This document shows positions 27,026 through 34,779 of a stretch of 53,836 nucleotides of DNA, piece after piece. How positions within the stretch are numbered: position 1 is the first letter of the stretch; every line of letters begins with the position of its first letter. This DNA comes from an uncultured Hyphomicrobiaceae bacterium. Its GTDB lineage: Bacteria > Pseudomonadota > Alphaproteobacteria > Rhizobiales > CALHAX01. Under the pieces are notes generated by a model. The model ran no database searches. It saw only the letters and a program-made list of their open reading frames with translations, and had not been told where the DNA came from. Position numbers and translations under genes: made by a program. The stretch is from assembly GCA_937931785.1 (NCBI GenBank), contig CALHAX010000069.1, forward strand, positions 1-53,836, given 5' to 3'.

Positions 27026-28011
27026 GCTCTCTGGGAGATTCAAAGCCTGTTGTTTCAACGCTGGCAGTTGTTGGTCTCGGACTGATCGGTTCGTCCATCC
27101 TGCGTGCCGTGCGCAACAGTGGCCTTGCCGCACGAACGATCGGAACGGATCATTCGCACGATGTGCGTGCGCGAGCTGTCGAACTTGACCTTGCGGATGA
27201 TATCTGCCCGCCTTCCTTTGACGCTCTGGTGGAGGCCGACCTTATCGTGTTGGCCGTTCCGCTTGGCGCCATGCGCACGGCCATTTCCGAATTTGCCGCA
27301 CATCTGAAACCCGGCGCTATCATCACGGATGTTGGCTCATCAAAACTTTCTGTCATGGAGGATATGTCGACTGTCCTGCCTGACACCGTACATTTTGTGC
27401 CCGGACATCCGATTGCAGGTACGGAGCAATCCGGCCCGGACGCAGGCTTTGCCGAACTGTTCGACGGACGATGGTGCATCCTGACACCGGACACGCACAC
27501 AAATCCGGACGCGCTTGAAACCGTTGCGTCGCTATGGCGCGCCATGGGTTCGGAAACGGAGGAAATGGATGCGGCGCACCACGATCTCGTGCTTGCCACC
27601 ACCAGTCATCTCCCCCACCTGATTGCCTACAGCATTGTTGGAACAGCTGCAGATCTGGAGCAGGTTACACAGTCGGAAGTGATCAAGTTTTCGGCTGGTG
27701 GTTTTCGCGACTTCACGCGCCTTGCCTCCTCCGATCCGGTGATGTGGCGTGATGTGTGCCTCAAGAACAAGGACGCGATTCTCGAAATGCTAGCACGGTT
27801 TTCCGAGGACCTGTCGGCATTGCAGAAGTTCGTTCGAACATCTGATGGGCATGCTCTTTTCGAATTGTTCACACGGACACGTGCTGTACGGCAACGCATC
27901 ATCGACGCCGGGCAGGACATTCCGGATGCTGATTTCGGACGTGGAGCCGCAACCAGTACGACAAGCATACCTGATGACAGTGACCAGCATGGCGAAACGG
28001 GAGGCGCATAA
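27022..28011 (+). CDS. tyrC: Prephenate/arogenate (cyclohexadienyl) dehydrogenase
   Basis: This 329-residue NAD-dependent oxidative decarboxylase acts in tyrosine synthesis. The Rossmann motif [16 protein letters not shown] is at the N-terminus. VGSSK, the catalytic His in [13 protein letters not shown], and [11 protein letters not shown] and [17 protein letters not shown] are diagnostic. It starts with GTG inside the hisC stop, so the two are translationally coupled. The last 30 residues are low-complexity. chaC begins six bases after its stop. Confidence 0.95.
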   Translation: MSSLGDSKPVVSTLAVVGLGLIGSSILRAVRNSGLAARTIGTDHSHDVRARAVELDLADDICPPSFDALVEADLIVLAVPLGAMRTAISEFAAHLKPGAIITDVGSSKLSVMEDMSTVLPDTVHFVPGHPIAGTEQSGPDAGFAELFDGRWCILTPDTHTNPDALETVASLWRAMGSETEEMDAAHHDLVLATTSHLPHLIAYSIVGTAADLEQVTQSEVIKFSAGGFRDFTRLASSDPVMWRDVCLKNKDAILEMLARFSEDLSALQKFVRTSDGHALFELFTRTRAVRQRIIDAGQDIPDADFGRGAATSTTSIPDDSDQHGETGGA

Positions 28012-28017
28012 TTCTCC

Positions 28018-28716
28018 GTGGTCAACGCAACGCGCGATATATGGGTTTTTGGTTACGGATCATTGATCTGGAAACCCGACTTTCCGTTCCAGGAGATGCG
28101 TCGTGGTCGATTGGACGGGTTTCATCGTGATCTTTGCGCCTATTCTGTCGAACATCGCGGAACCGTTGCGCGGCCAGGCCTGATCTTCGCTCTCGATCGC
28201 GGCGGCATATGTGATGGTGCTGCGTTCCGCGTCGCGGCCGCAGATGCAGCAGAGGTTATCGCAGCATTACGCCAACGCGAACAGGTGACCGGGGTTTACC
28301 GCGAACGTCTACGCCCGGTCTCTCTTCAAACGAATGTCGGCATGTCTGCGGGCGAAACGGTTATGGCGGTTTGTTATGTTGTTGATCCGGGGCACCGGCA
28401 ATATGCAGGCCGACTGAGTTGCGATCGGCAGGCTATATTGGTTGGAGGCGCGATCGGAAAGGCCGGAGCGAACGTGGATTATGTTCACAACACGCATCAC
28501 GCACTGGCATCCATGGGGATTCGAGATCGTCGTCTGGATCGTTTGATCGCGTTGATGGGGGGATCACGTCTGGCACGATCCGCCAATCAAGACAGTAGTC
28601 TTGCGCGGCGTATTCAGCAAGTTACAGGAACCAAGGGGCGGAACCCGATGCGGCGGTGGTCCGTGCGTGCGCGCGATGAACTCGCCGTCAATCACCGGAA
28701 AAACCTCGGTTACTGA
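28018..28716 (+). CDS. chaC: Glutathione-specific gamma-glutamylcyclotransferase, ChaC family
   Basis: This 232-residue protein would cleave glutathione to 5-oxoproline and Cys-Gly in the cytoplasm. FGYGSLIWKPDF is the ChaC nucleotide/substrate loop. RRGRLDGFHRDLCAYSVEHRGT and the acidic stretch REQVTGVYRERL, carrying the likely catalytic Glu, follow. VDYVHNTHHALASMGIRD is typical. The start is GTG 28018 (GTG GTC AAC), six bases after tyrC. It is probably the last gene of the hisC-tyrC-chaC operon and converges with the next gene. Confidence 0.92.
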   Translation: MVNATRDIWVFGYGSLIWKPDFPFQEMRRGRLDGFHRDLCAYSVEHRGTVARPGLIFALDRGGICDGAAFRVAAADAAEVIAALRQREQVTGVYRERLRPVSLQTNVGMSAGETVMAVCYVVDPGHRQYAGRLSCDRQAILVGGAIGKAGANVDYVHNTHHALASMGIRDRRLDRLIALMGGSRLARSANQDSSLARRIQQVTGTKGRNPMRRWSVRARDELAVNHRKNLGY

Positions 28717-28772
28717 ACGCCTCTGGATCAACGTCCGGCGAGGATGTCAAAACTTCATAGTTTTGGCCCGGA

Positions 28773-29222
28773 TCAGGCGCGCACCGTCTTGCACAAGGAT
28801 TCACTCAAACCCTCGCTGACGATGTCACCATAATTTCCGGCCTGGAGATCCCATTGCGTTATGGCCTGCTCATGTGCTGTTTCAGCAAGAACGTGCAGAT
28901 GGACCTCGGACGCTCCCAACCGGGCCGCATGCTTGCGGATTTCGGCAAGGTTTTCGAAACCGTGGACACTGGTTGTGCGACCGATCTTGAGCGGCGCGCG
29001 ATGGCCGCCAGCTTCGACACGCACGAGGATGTAATTCGATGCTTCGAGTTCAGGGCACTCGATCAGATTATGGACGATATGAACGTAGCGACGTTTCGAG
29101 GCACCGCGCCAGAAGTGGAACGTCCGTTCTGGTGCGCCGTCCGCAGTGTGCGTAATTTGCGCGTCAGCAGAACTCGTCGCACTTTGTGCGAACGGCCTTG
29201 GAAATGGTGTCACGTTGCTCAT
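28773..29222 (-). CDS. Conserved-looking hypothetical protein (149 aa)
   Basis: I do not recognise this soluble protein by name. After a polar 30-residue N-terminus it has a clear alternating strand/helix pattern: ERTFHFWRGASKRRYVHIVH, EASNYILVRVEAGG, APLKIGRTTS, EVHLHVLAETAHEQAITQWDLQAG. This reads as a compact alpha/beta domain, and RKYVH-like Arg-rich motifs could contact nucleic acid. It converges with chaC (56-base gap). Codon use matches the surroundings. Regulation is not visible. Confidence 0.7.
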   Translation of the reverse strand: MSNVTPFPRPFAQSATSSADAQITHTADGAPERTFHFWRGASKRRYVHIVHNLIECPELEASNYILVRVEAGGHRAPLKIGRTTSVHGFENLAEIRKHAARLGASEVHLHVLAETAHEQAITQWDLQAGNYGDIVSEGLSESLCKTVRA

Positions 29223-29510
29223 CGTCAGCCCAGCCTTCCGCCATTATGGCAGACCCTTGATTGTTGCATCGACAGGTAAACCGTTCTTCGATCAGCGCCT
29301 ATCGAAGCTGTTTGATGAGGTTAAGGTGCGTGTATGTTAGGTCGGAATTTTGGTTCGAACAGAACTAAAATAAGGCAATGTGACGGTGTTTGTTCGGCGG
29401 CTCACGCTGCTACAACAGGCCGTGATGACGACGGAATTGGCGCTCTGCGCAAGGGATCAACTGAAATCAGGATGCCACCCAACGCAAAACACGTCTTCTA
29501 CTTCAACGGC
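29223..29510. other. Gene-free stretch between nrdJ and the hypothetical gene
   Basis: These 288 bases lie between two minus-strand genes: downstream of nrdJ and upstream of the 149-residue gene. Short frames are present but have no ribosome binding sites or protein-like composition. No hairpin with a T run was found. It probably holds the promoter of the downstream gene. Confidence 0.45.
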
Positions 29511-31874
29511 TTAACCGCATTTCGAGTAACCACAATTCCGGCATGTCCAACATCCTTCCTGCCGGACAAGTGCTGCAGCATTACATTTTGGGCAGTATCG
29601 AGCGTCGGATGCGCGTGAACGCTCTGGAGACTCGCTAACATCATTGTCATCATGACCGTTATCCGCATGCGCCAGGAAACCGATATCGATCATGTGTTGT
29701 TCGATGATGCTTCCAATCGATGCAATCAGGCTTGGGACATATTTGCCGTTCACCCAATGACCGCCACGCGGGTCGAAAACCTCCTGCAATTCAGCGGCGA
29801 CGAACGACACATCACCGCCCCGACGGAACACGGCGCTGATCATTCGCGTGAGCGCGACAATCCACGCGTAATGCTCCAGGTTTTTGGTATTGATGAAAAT
29901 CTCGAAAGGACGTTGTCGTCCATCCTGCACGATATCGTTGATGGTAATATAGAGTGCGTGCTCTGAACCTGGCCATTTTACCTTGTACGTTGCGCCACTC
30001 AAAACGTCTGCACGGTTCAAAGGTTCTGCCATGTAGACCACAGCGCTGTCCGATTTCGAAACTGCCGTGGCGGGCGCGGATGTTGTCTGCTTCGCTGCAC
30101 CTACCGGACCGGCATTTTGCGTTGTGTCTGATGTTTGCGATGACAGAACCGACCCTGTTATCGCGTTCGGGCGATATGTCGTGCAGCCTTTCAACCCCAG
30201 ATCGTATGCTTCGAGGTAGATGCTTTCAAATGTATCGAACGCAATATTCTCCGGACAGTTGATCGTTTTCGATATCGCACTATCAACGTGAGGTTGTAGC
30301 GCCGCCTGCATGCGCAAATGGTCGGATGGCGCCAACTCCTGCGCCGTCACGAATGCATCGGACAGTTTTGTCTCCGAACCGAACTTCTTGCGCCACGCAC
30401 GGTATGCAAAGTCATCGATATCGCTGGTCCGGCTGGAGCCATCCGGCTGCAGGACACGGCGTTGGTACGTGTGGTCGAAAACCGGTTCGATGCCGCTTGA
30501 GACATTCCCCGCGAGGAGCGAGATCGTACCGGTTGGCGCAATCGAGGTCAGCATGCCGTTGCGAAGACCGTGCTTCGCGATATCCGCGCGCACATTCTTA
30601 TCCAACACGGCAACACCCGGCCGATCCAGGATTGCGTCCCGATCGAACAATGGGAACGCGCCTTTTTCTTCCGCAAGAGCGGCACTGGCGCGATAGGATT
30701 CATTCTGTATGGTAGCCATCCACGCTGCGGCCCTTAGGGCTGCCTCGGTTGTGCCATAGCGCAAGCCAGTCATCGCAAGGGCGTTGGCAAGGCCGGTCAG
30801 ACCGAGGCCAATGCGGCGCTTGGCTTTTGCTTCCCGCTCTTGCTCGGGCAGAGGGTAACGCGAGACATCGATGACGTTGTCGAGGAAACGCACCGCCGTG
30901 GCGACTGTTCTGCGCAACCGTTCCTCATCCAGCGCGCCCCCCTCTTCAAACGGATCGTTGACCAGAGCGGCAAGATTGACAGAGCCAAGCAGGCACGCAC
31001 CATAGGGGGGCAAGGGTTGCTCGCCACAAGGATTGGTGGCGGCGATGGTTTCGCAATAGGCCAGGTTTGACGCTGCGTTCACCCGATCAATGAAAATCAC
31101 ACCAGGCTCTGCGTACTCGTACGTTGCGCGCATGATCTGACGCCAGAGATCCCGGGCCGGCAACGTGCGATAGACCTTGCCGGCAAAGACGAGATCCCAA
31201 GAGGCATCGGCTCGCACAGCCTCCACAAATGCGTCTGTGACGAGAACGGACAGATTGAACATGCGGAACCGAGCCGGATCAGCTTTCGCGGCGATAAAAG
31301 CTTCGATGTCCGGATGATCACATCGCAGCGTTCCCATCATCGCACCGCGCCGTGCGCCAGCCGACATGATTGAGCGGCACATTGTATCCCAGACGTCCAT
31401 GAAGCTGAGCGGACCAGATGCGTCTGCGCCGACACCTGAGACGACTGCGCCTGCCGGTCGTAGTGTCGAGAAGTCGTGGCCGATGCCGCCACCGGCCTGC
31501 ATGGTCAGAGCCGCTTGTTTGACGTTCTCGAAAATCGCGCCAAGATCGTCTTCAATCGTACCCATGACAAAGCAATTGAACAGTGTAACGCGCCGCTCAG
31601 TGCCCATTCCCGCCAAAATGCGACCTGCAGGCAGGAATGCAAAATCCCGAAGTACATCCTCGAATCCGGACTGCCAGACTTCGCGATTCGCAGGATCTTC
31701 CGCAAATGCTGCGCCTTTGGCCACACGTGACCAGGTCTCCGCCAGGTTCCGATCCACCGCCACACCATCAAAGGTCGAAAAACGGTATTTGCTGTTCCAG
31801 ATCTCTCTGGAAATGTCCGGCCATTCTGTCGGTTCGTTTGCGGGAGGTTGTGGCACCACCATGGACCCATACAT
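29511..31874 (-). CDS. nrdJ: Adenosylcobalamin-dependent (class II) ribonucleotide reductase
   Basis: This 787-residue class II enzyme reduces ribonucleotides to deoxyribonucleotides using coenzyme B12, with or without oxygen. FNCFVM carries the first active-site Cys. AGGGIGHDFSTLRP, NPCGEQPLPPYGACLLGSVNL (radical Cys and Glu) and APTGTISLLAGNVSSGIEP are diagnostic. KTINCPENIAFDTFESIYLEAYDLGLKGCTTYRPN matches the long class II form. The C-terminus has a zinc-ribbon-like CPKC...CWTCRNCGYSKCG, used for disulfide shuttling. No class I nrdAB genes are in the window. I see no cobalamin riboswitch upstream. A candidate NrdR core lies 15 bases upstream. Confidence 0.95.
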   Translation of the reverse strand: MYGSMVVPQPPANEPTEWPDISREIWNSKYRFSTFDGVAVDRNLAETWSRVAKGAAFAEDPANREVWQSGFEDVLRDFAFLPAGRILAGMGTERRVTLFNCFVMGTIEDDLGAIFENVKQAALTMQAGGGIGHDFSTLRPAGAVVSGVGADASGPLSFMDVWDTMCRSIMSAGARRGAMMGTLRCDHPDIEAFIAAKADPARFRMFNLSVLVTDAFVEAVRADASWDLVFAGKVYRTLPARDLWRQIMRATYEYAEPGVIFIDRVNAASNLAYCETIAATNPCGEQPLPPYGACLLGSVNLAALVNDPFEEGGALDEERLRRTVATAVRFLDNVIDVSRYPLPEQEREAKAKRRIGLGLTGLANALAMTGLRYGTTEAALRAAAWMATIQNESYRASAALAEEKGAFPLFDRDAILDRPGVAVLDKNVRADIAKHGLRNGMLTSIAPTGTISLLAGNVSSGIEPVFDHTYQRRVLQPDGSSRTSDIDDFAYRAWRKKFGSETKLSDAFVTAQELAPSDHLRMQAALQPHVDSAISKTINCPENIAFDTFESIYLEAYDLGLKGCTTYRPNAITGSVLSSQTSDTTQNAGPVGAAKQTTSAPATAVSKSDSAVVYMAEPLNRADVLSGATYKVKWPGSEHALYITINDIVQDGRQRPFEIFINTKNLEHYAWIVALTRMISAVFRRGGDVSFVAAELQEVFDPRGGHWVNGKYVPSLIASIGSIIEQHMIDIGFLAHADNGHDDNDVSESPERSRASDARYCPKCNAAALVRQEGCWTCRNCGYSKCG

Positions 31875-31888
31875 GTAGCTTCAGGAGC

Positions 31889-31900
31889 GCTATATATAGC
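31889..31900. promoter_or_regulatory. Candidate NrdR-box core upstream of nrdJ
   Basis: The perfect 12-bp palindrome GCTATATATAGC contains CTATATATAG, which matches the core of the NrdR consensus (ACACWATATATWGTGT-like). The outer bases do not match, and I find no second box one or three helical turns away, as NrdR sites usually have. It lies 15 bases before the nrdJ start. Confidence 0.35.
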
Positions 31901-31947
31901 AATTCGAAGCTTGGTGGTCAATAAATGTTCTTTTTTTGTTCTTTTTA

Positions 31948-32577
31948 TCAGCCAGAGACATCCGCTCGCGTGACTCTATCGTCGTCGCTCCCAAGCACGC
32001 GCGTCACGCAATATCGCGTCGCTGCAGGCAATAACTTGGCATACTCCCAGAACAGGAGCTTTGCAGTGCCTGGATTTGCATACCAGGCTTCTGCACGAAC
32101 CGAACGCGGCACGACGGGATGTGTGTAAAGCGCCGTACCAGGCAATGCGCTGCGCAATTCCACAAGACTGCGTGGCATATGATAGCTCGACGTCACAACG
32201 ATCAAACTGCGAAATTCATTCTCCTGCACCCACTCCCGGGCCTCTGATGCGTTGCCGATAGTGTCCTGAGCTTTGTAGCCCACGTCGATACAGCAGCGGA
32301 AAAGCTCATCATAGCCTGGTGTGCGTTTGGACAAAGCCGCGCGCGTTGTGCGCTTGTTCACACCTGAGATCAGCAAACGACTTGCCCGTTTCGACGCAAG
32401 GAGCCTGATACCTTGTGCAATCCGCTCGGTGCCGCCGGTCAGAACGACAATACCGTCGGCTCGAACGGTGGTTTTCGGGGTCTCAAGATGTATCGAGTAG
32501 ACAAAAATCAAAAAACCAGCCGCCACGAGGAACGCAGCAGCGCCGATCAGTCTGAATGTCCACTTTAGCAGTTTCAT
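31948..32577 (-). CDS. ydcF: YdcF/SanA-like DUF218 membrane protein
   Basis: The ATG at 32577 gives 209 residues; the frame is open further back to 32685 but would put 36 polar residues before the membrane anchor. One N-terminal helix (LIGAAAFLVAAGFLIFVYSIH) is followed by the DUF218 core: DGIVVLTGGTERIAQGIRLL, RLLISGVN, TIGNASEAREWV, LIVVTSSYHMPRSLVELRSAL. Such proteins act in envelope biogenesis in other bacteria, but the reaction is unsettled. The location next to ftsX-ftsE is one I recall from Hyphomicrobiales. A 7-bp hairpin (32592-32609) precedes the start. Confidence 0.88.
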   Translation of the reverse strand: MKLLKWTFRLIGAAAFLVAAGFLIFVYSIHLETPKTTVRADGIVVLTGGTERIAQGIRLLASKRASRLLISGVNKRTTRAALSKRTPGYDELFRCCIDVGYKAQDTIGNASEAREWVQENEFRSLIVVTSSYHMPRSLVELRSALPGTALYTHPVVPRSVRAEAWYANPGTAKLLFWEYAKLLPAATRYCVTRVLGSDDDRVTRADVSG

Positions 32578-32770
32578 CGCATCCGCCCGGGTCGACAAGG
32601 GTTTGTCGAGCGTTGTTGCGCCTTGTGCTGCCCCAAAGACATGCGCCGTGCATCTACAGAAACAGCGTAACCGTATTTGCCGCAAACCGCACCCAAACTC
32701 TCATGATCATGCTTTCCAATACCTTGGGCAAACGTTAACGGCACACGATTTGCGGGTATCTGTGGGTGAG

Positions 32771-33934
32771 TCAGACTCGAGCGTTCAGAATGCGAAAGAC
32801 GCCGTAGCGTGACGTCAGCATGCACAGTCCGGCGATCACGACGACGACAATGCCGAGCAGAAAGTAACCTGGAAGGTCCAGACTGCCTGTACCAATGAGA
32901 CGCCGCAACTCTGTGGCTCCAACCTGCCCACCGCCGAGCAATTGCATGAGTGTTGGCATCAGGAAGAATACCAACATTGCAGAGGCCGCACCAACAAGAC
33001 CAGCACGGATACCGAGATTGAGGAAATGTTTCTCGAATTCACGGGCGATGAACCGGTCTGTCGCGCCAACGAAATGAAGGACCTCGACGATGTCGCGGTT
33101 TGAGGCCATCGACGAGCGTGTTGCGGATACGATAATGGCGGTCGTTGCGGCCCCAACCAACACCAGGATCGCAAGTCCCCCAAGTGCCATCGACCGGGTT
33201 ACGGCCCTTATTTGCGATTGCCATTGACGATGGTCGTCGAGCACCGTTCCCGGGAAACGTCGCGACAGCGTGTCCGACAATTTTGCAAGATCGGGCGGGT
33301 TGCGACGATCCACCTCCAATGCAATGAGCCTTGGAACAGGAATGCTCTCCAGTGCCGTCACCTCGCCAAGCCACGGTTCCAGAAGCTCTTTTGATGCGTC
33401 CGCGCTCAAAGGGTTTACTTCTTCTATGCCCGGAACGCGCGCCAGGAAGAACGCAACTTCCGTGGAGCGCTTGTCCATATCTATGCCTTCGATCGGCTGG
33501 AGCTGAACAGTGACTTCGCTGGCGATGTTCCGTGTCCAGGCTGCTGCTGACTGATTGATCATGTAAACCGCACCGGCCGTCAGGCATGCCAGAAAGCACA
33601 TGATCGAGATCACCAGCGTCAGTGAACTCCCTGTCACTGTACCCGGAGGTACGATTCCAGAGTTTTTTGCAACCTTGCCATCTTTTCCGTCCTGTTGGCG
33701 CGCGGGCGCAACCAAAGGTCCGCTTTGCGCCGGTGACTGCGATGCAGGTGGCGCCGTCTGAGGTGCAGCCCGTTGTAGAGGCTGTTGGGATGGGGGCTGC
33801 GTCACAGCGCGGGATGCATGATCCGCCAATGCCGCACTCAAAGAGCGACCGGTTACAGGTTCTGCCACAGGTTGCGCGTATCGCCCCGTTGCATCCGGTC
33901 GCCTGTTGGACGGGTCATCATAGGATCCGGACAT
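32771..33934 (-). CDS. ftsX: Cell division ABC transporter permease FtsX
   Basis: FtsX pairs with FtsE to activate peptidoglycan hydrolases at the divisome. The 387 residues begin with a 100-residue Pro/Gln/Ala-rich cytoplasmic tail. Helix 1 (LTLVISIMCFLACLTAGAVYMI) and a periplasmic domain (EVTVQLQP, VPGIEEVNPLSADASKELLEPWLG) follow, then three more helices with SMASNRDIVEVLHFVGATDRFIAREFEKHF. The ATG at 33934 has AAGGG at good spacing, better than the ATG at 33940. It overlaps ftsE by 17 bases, so the two are coupled. Confidence 0.93.
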   Translation of the reverse strand: MSGSYDDPSNRRPDATGRYAQPVAEPVTGRSLSAALADHASRAVTQPPSQQPLQRAAPQTAPPASQSPAQSGPLVAPARQQDGKDGKVAKNSGIVPPGTVTGSSLTLVISIMCFLACLTAGAVYMINQSAAAWTRNIASEVTVQLQPIEGIDMDKRSTEVAFFLARVPGIEEVNPLSADASKELLEPWLGEVTALESIPVPRLIALEVDRRNPPDLAKLSDTLSRRFPGTVLDDHRQWQSQIRAVTRSMALGGLAILVLVGAATTAIIVSATRSSMASNRDIVEVLHFVGATDRFIAREFEKHFLNLGIRAGLVGAASAMLVFFLMPTLMQLLGGGQVGATELRRLIGTGSLDLPGYFLLGIVVVVIAGLCMLTSRYGVFRILNARV

Positions 33935-34574
33935 TGCCATCCCTTATTTCGAGACGGGGAGCAGAAAACTGTTCCATAAGTTGTTGGTCATGCGTGGCAA
34001 TCACGACAGATGTTCCCAGTCGGTTGAGCTCCACAAAGAGACGCAACAGTCGGCGCGCCATCTGCGGATCCACATTGCCCGTTGGCTCATCAGCGAGCAA
34101 GAGTTCTGGTTTTCCGATAACGGCGCGTGCGATCGCGGCGCGCTGTTTTTCACCGCCAGACAAAACGGGCGGGTAACCGTGCATCCGGTCGCCCAGTCCA
34201 ACCCACTGAAGAAGATCCGTGACATCTTCGCGGTAACCGGATGGGCGACGCCCCACGACGCGCAGAGGTAACGCGACGTTTTCCCACGTCGTCATGTGAT
34301 CAAGGAGGCGAAAATCCTGAAACACGATACCGATGCGGCGACGCAGTTGCGCGCGACGGGATGCAGAAACACGGGAAATGTTCTTCCCGAAAAGCTGCAC
34401 GTTCCCATCCGTCGCCTGCAGCGACATGAACATGAGCCGCAACAAAGACGTTTTCCCTGCACCGGACGGACCAGTCAGGAAGTGAAAAGAGCCGGGCTTG
34501 AGGTGGAAGCTGACATCGCGGAGCACATGGGGTCCGTAGTCGTACCGCAGGCCAACATTTTGCAATCGAATCAT
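33918..34574 (-). CDS. ftsE: Cell division ATP-binding protein FtsE
   Basis: This 218-residue ABC ATPase energises FtsX at the inner membrane. Walker A is GPSGAGKTSLL, the Q-loop is VFQDFRLLDH, the signature is LSGGEKQRAAIARA, Walker B is LLLADEPTGNVD and the H-loop is VVIATHD. I start at ATG 34574 (MIRLQNVGLRY), the usual FtsE N-terminus; the open frame continues to 34655. ftsX follows with overlap. It is divergent from the zinc-ribbon gene, with about 205 bases between. Confidence 0.95.
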   Translation of the reverse strand: MIRLQNVGLRYDYGPHVLRDVSFHLKPGSFHFLTGPSGAGKTSLLRLMFMSLQATDGNVQLFGKNISRVSASRRAQLRRRIGIVFQDFRLLDHMTTWENVALPLRVVGRRPSGYREDVTDLLQWVGLGDRMHGYPPVLSGGEKQRAAIARAVIGKPELLLADEPTGNVDPQMARRLLRLFVELNRLGTSVVIATHDQQLMEQFSAPRLEIRDGNVRIL

Positions 34575-34779
34575 GGAGCCATCATAGTGTGAGTTGGTGT
34601 ACATCACAGGTGTTTGCGGCATTTCTGGGAGGAGCAATCCGACCACTGTGCTCAACGCTTGATCGCCAAGGCTCCGCTCTACAATGATGGGGAGTCCAGC
34701 GCGACCTTAGAGCAACATCTCGCGTGCGGTCTTAATTTGATACCTGTTCGTGATTACGAAGGCCTATTATCGAAGCGGT

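Noticed and set aside
29334-29618. A 94-codon plus-strand frame overlapping the nrdJ 3' end
   Set aside because: It lies largely opposite the conserved zinc-ribbon tail of nrdJ and has no ribosome binding site.
31875-32000. Cobalamin riboswitch upstream of nrdJ
   Set aside because: Only about 70 bases separate nrdJ from the ydcF stop and no B12-box-like conserved segment is visible.
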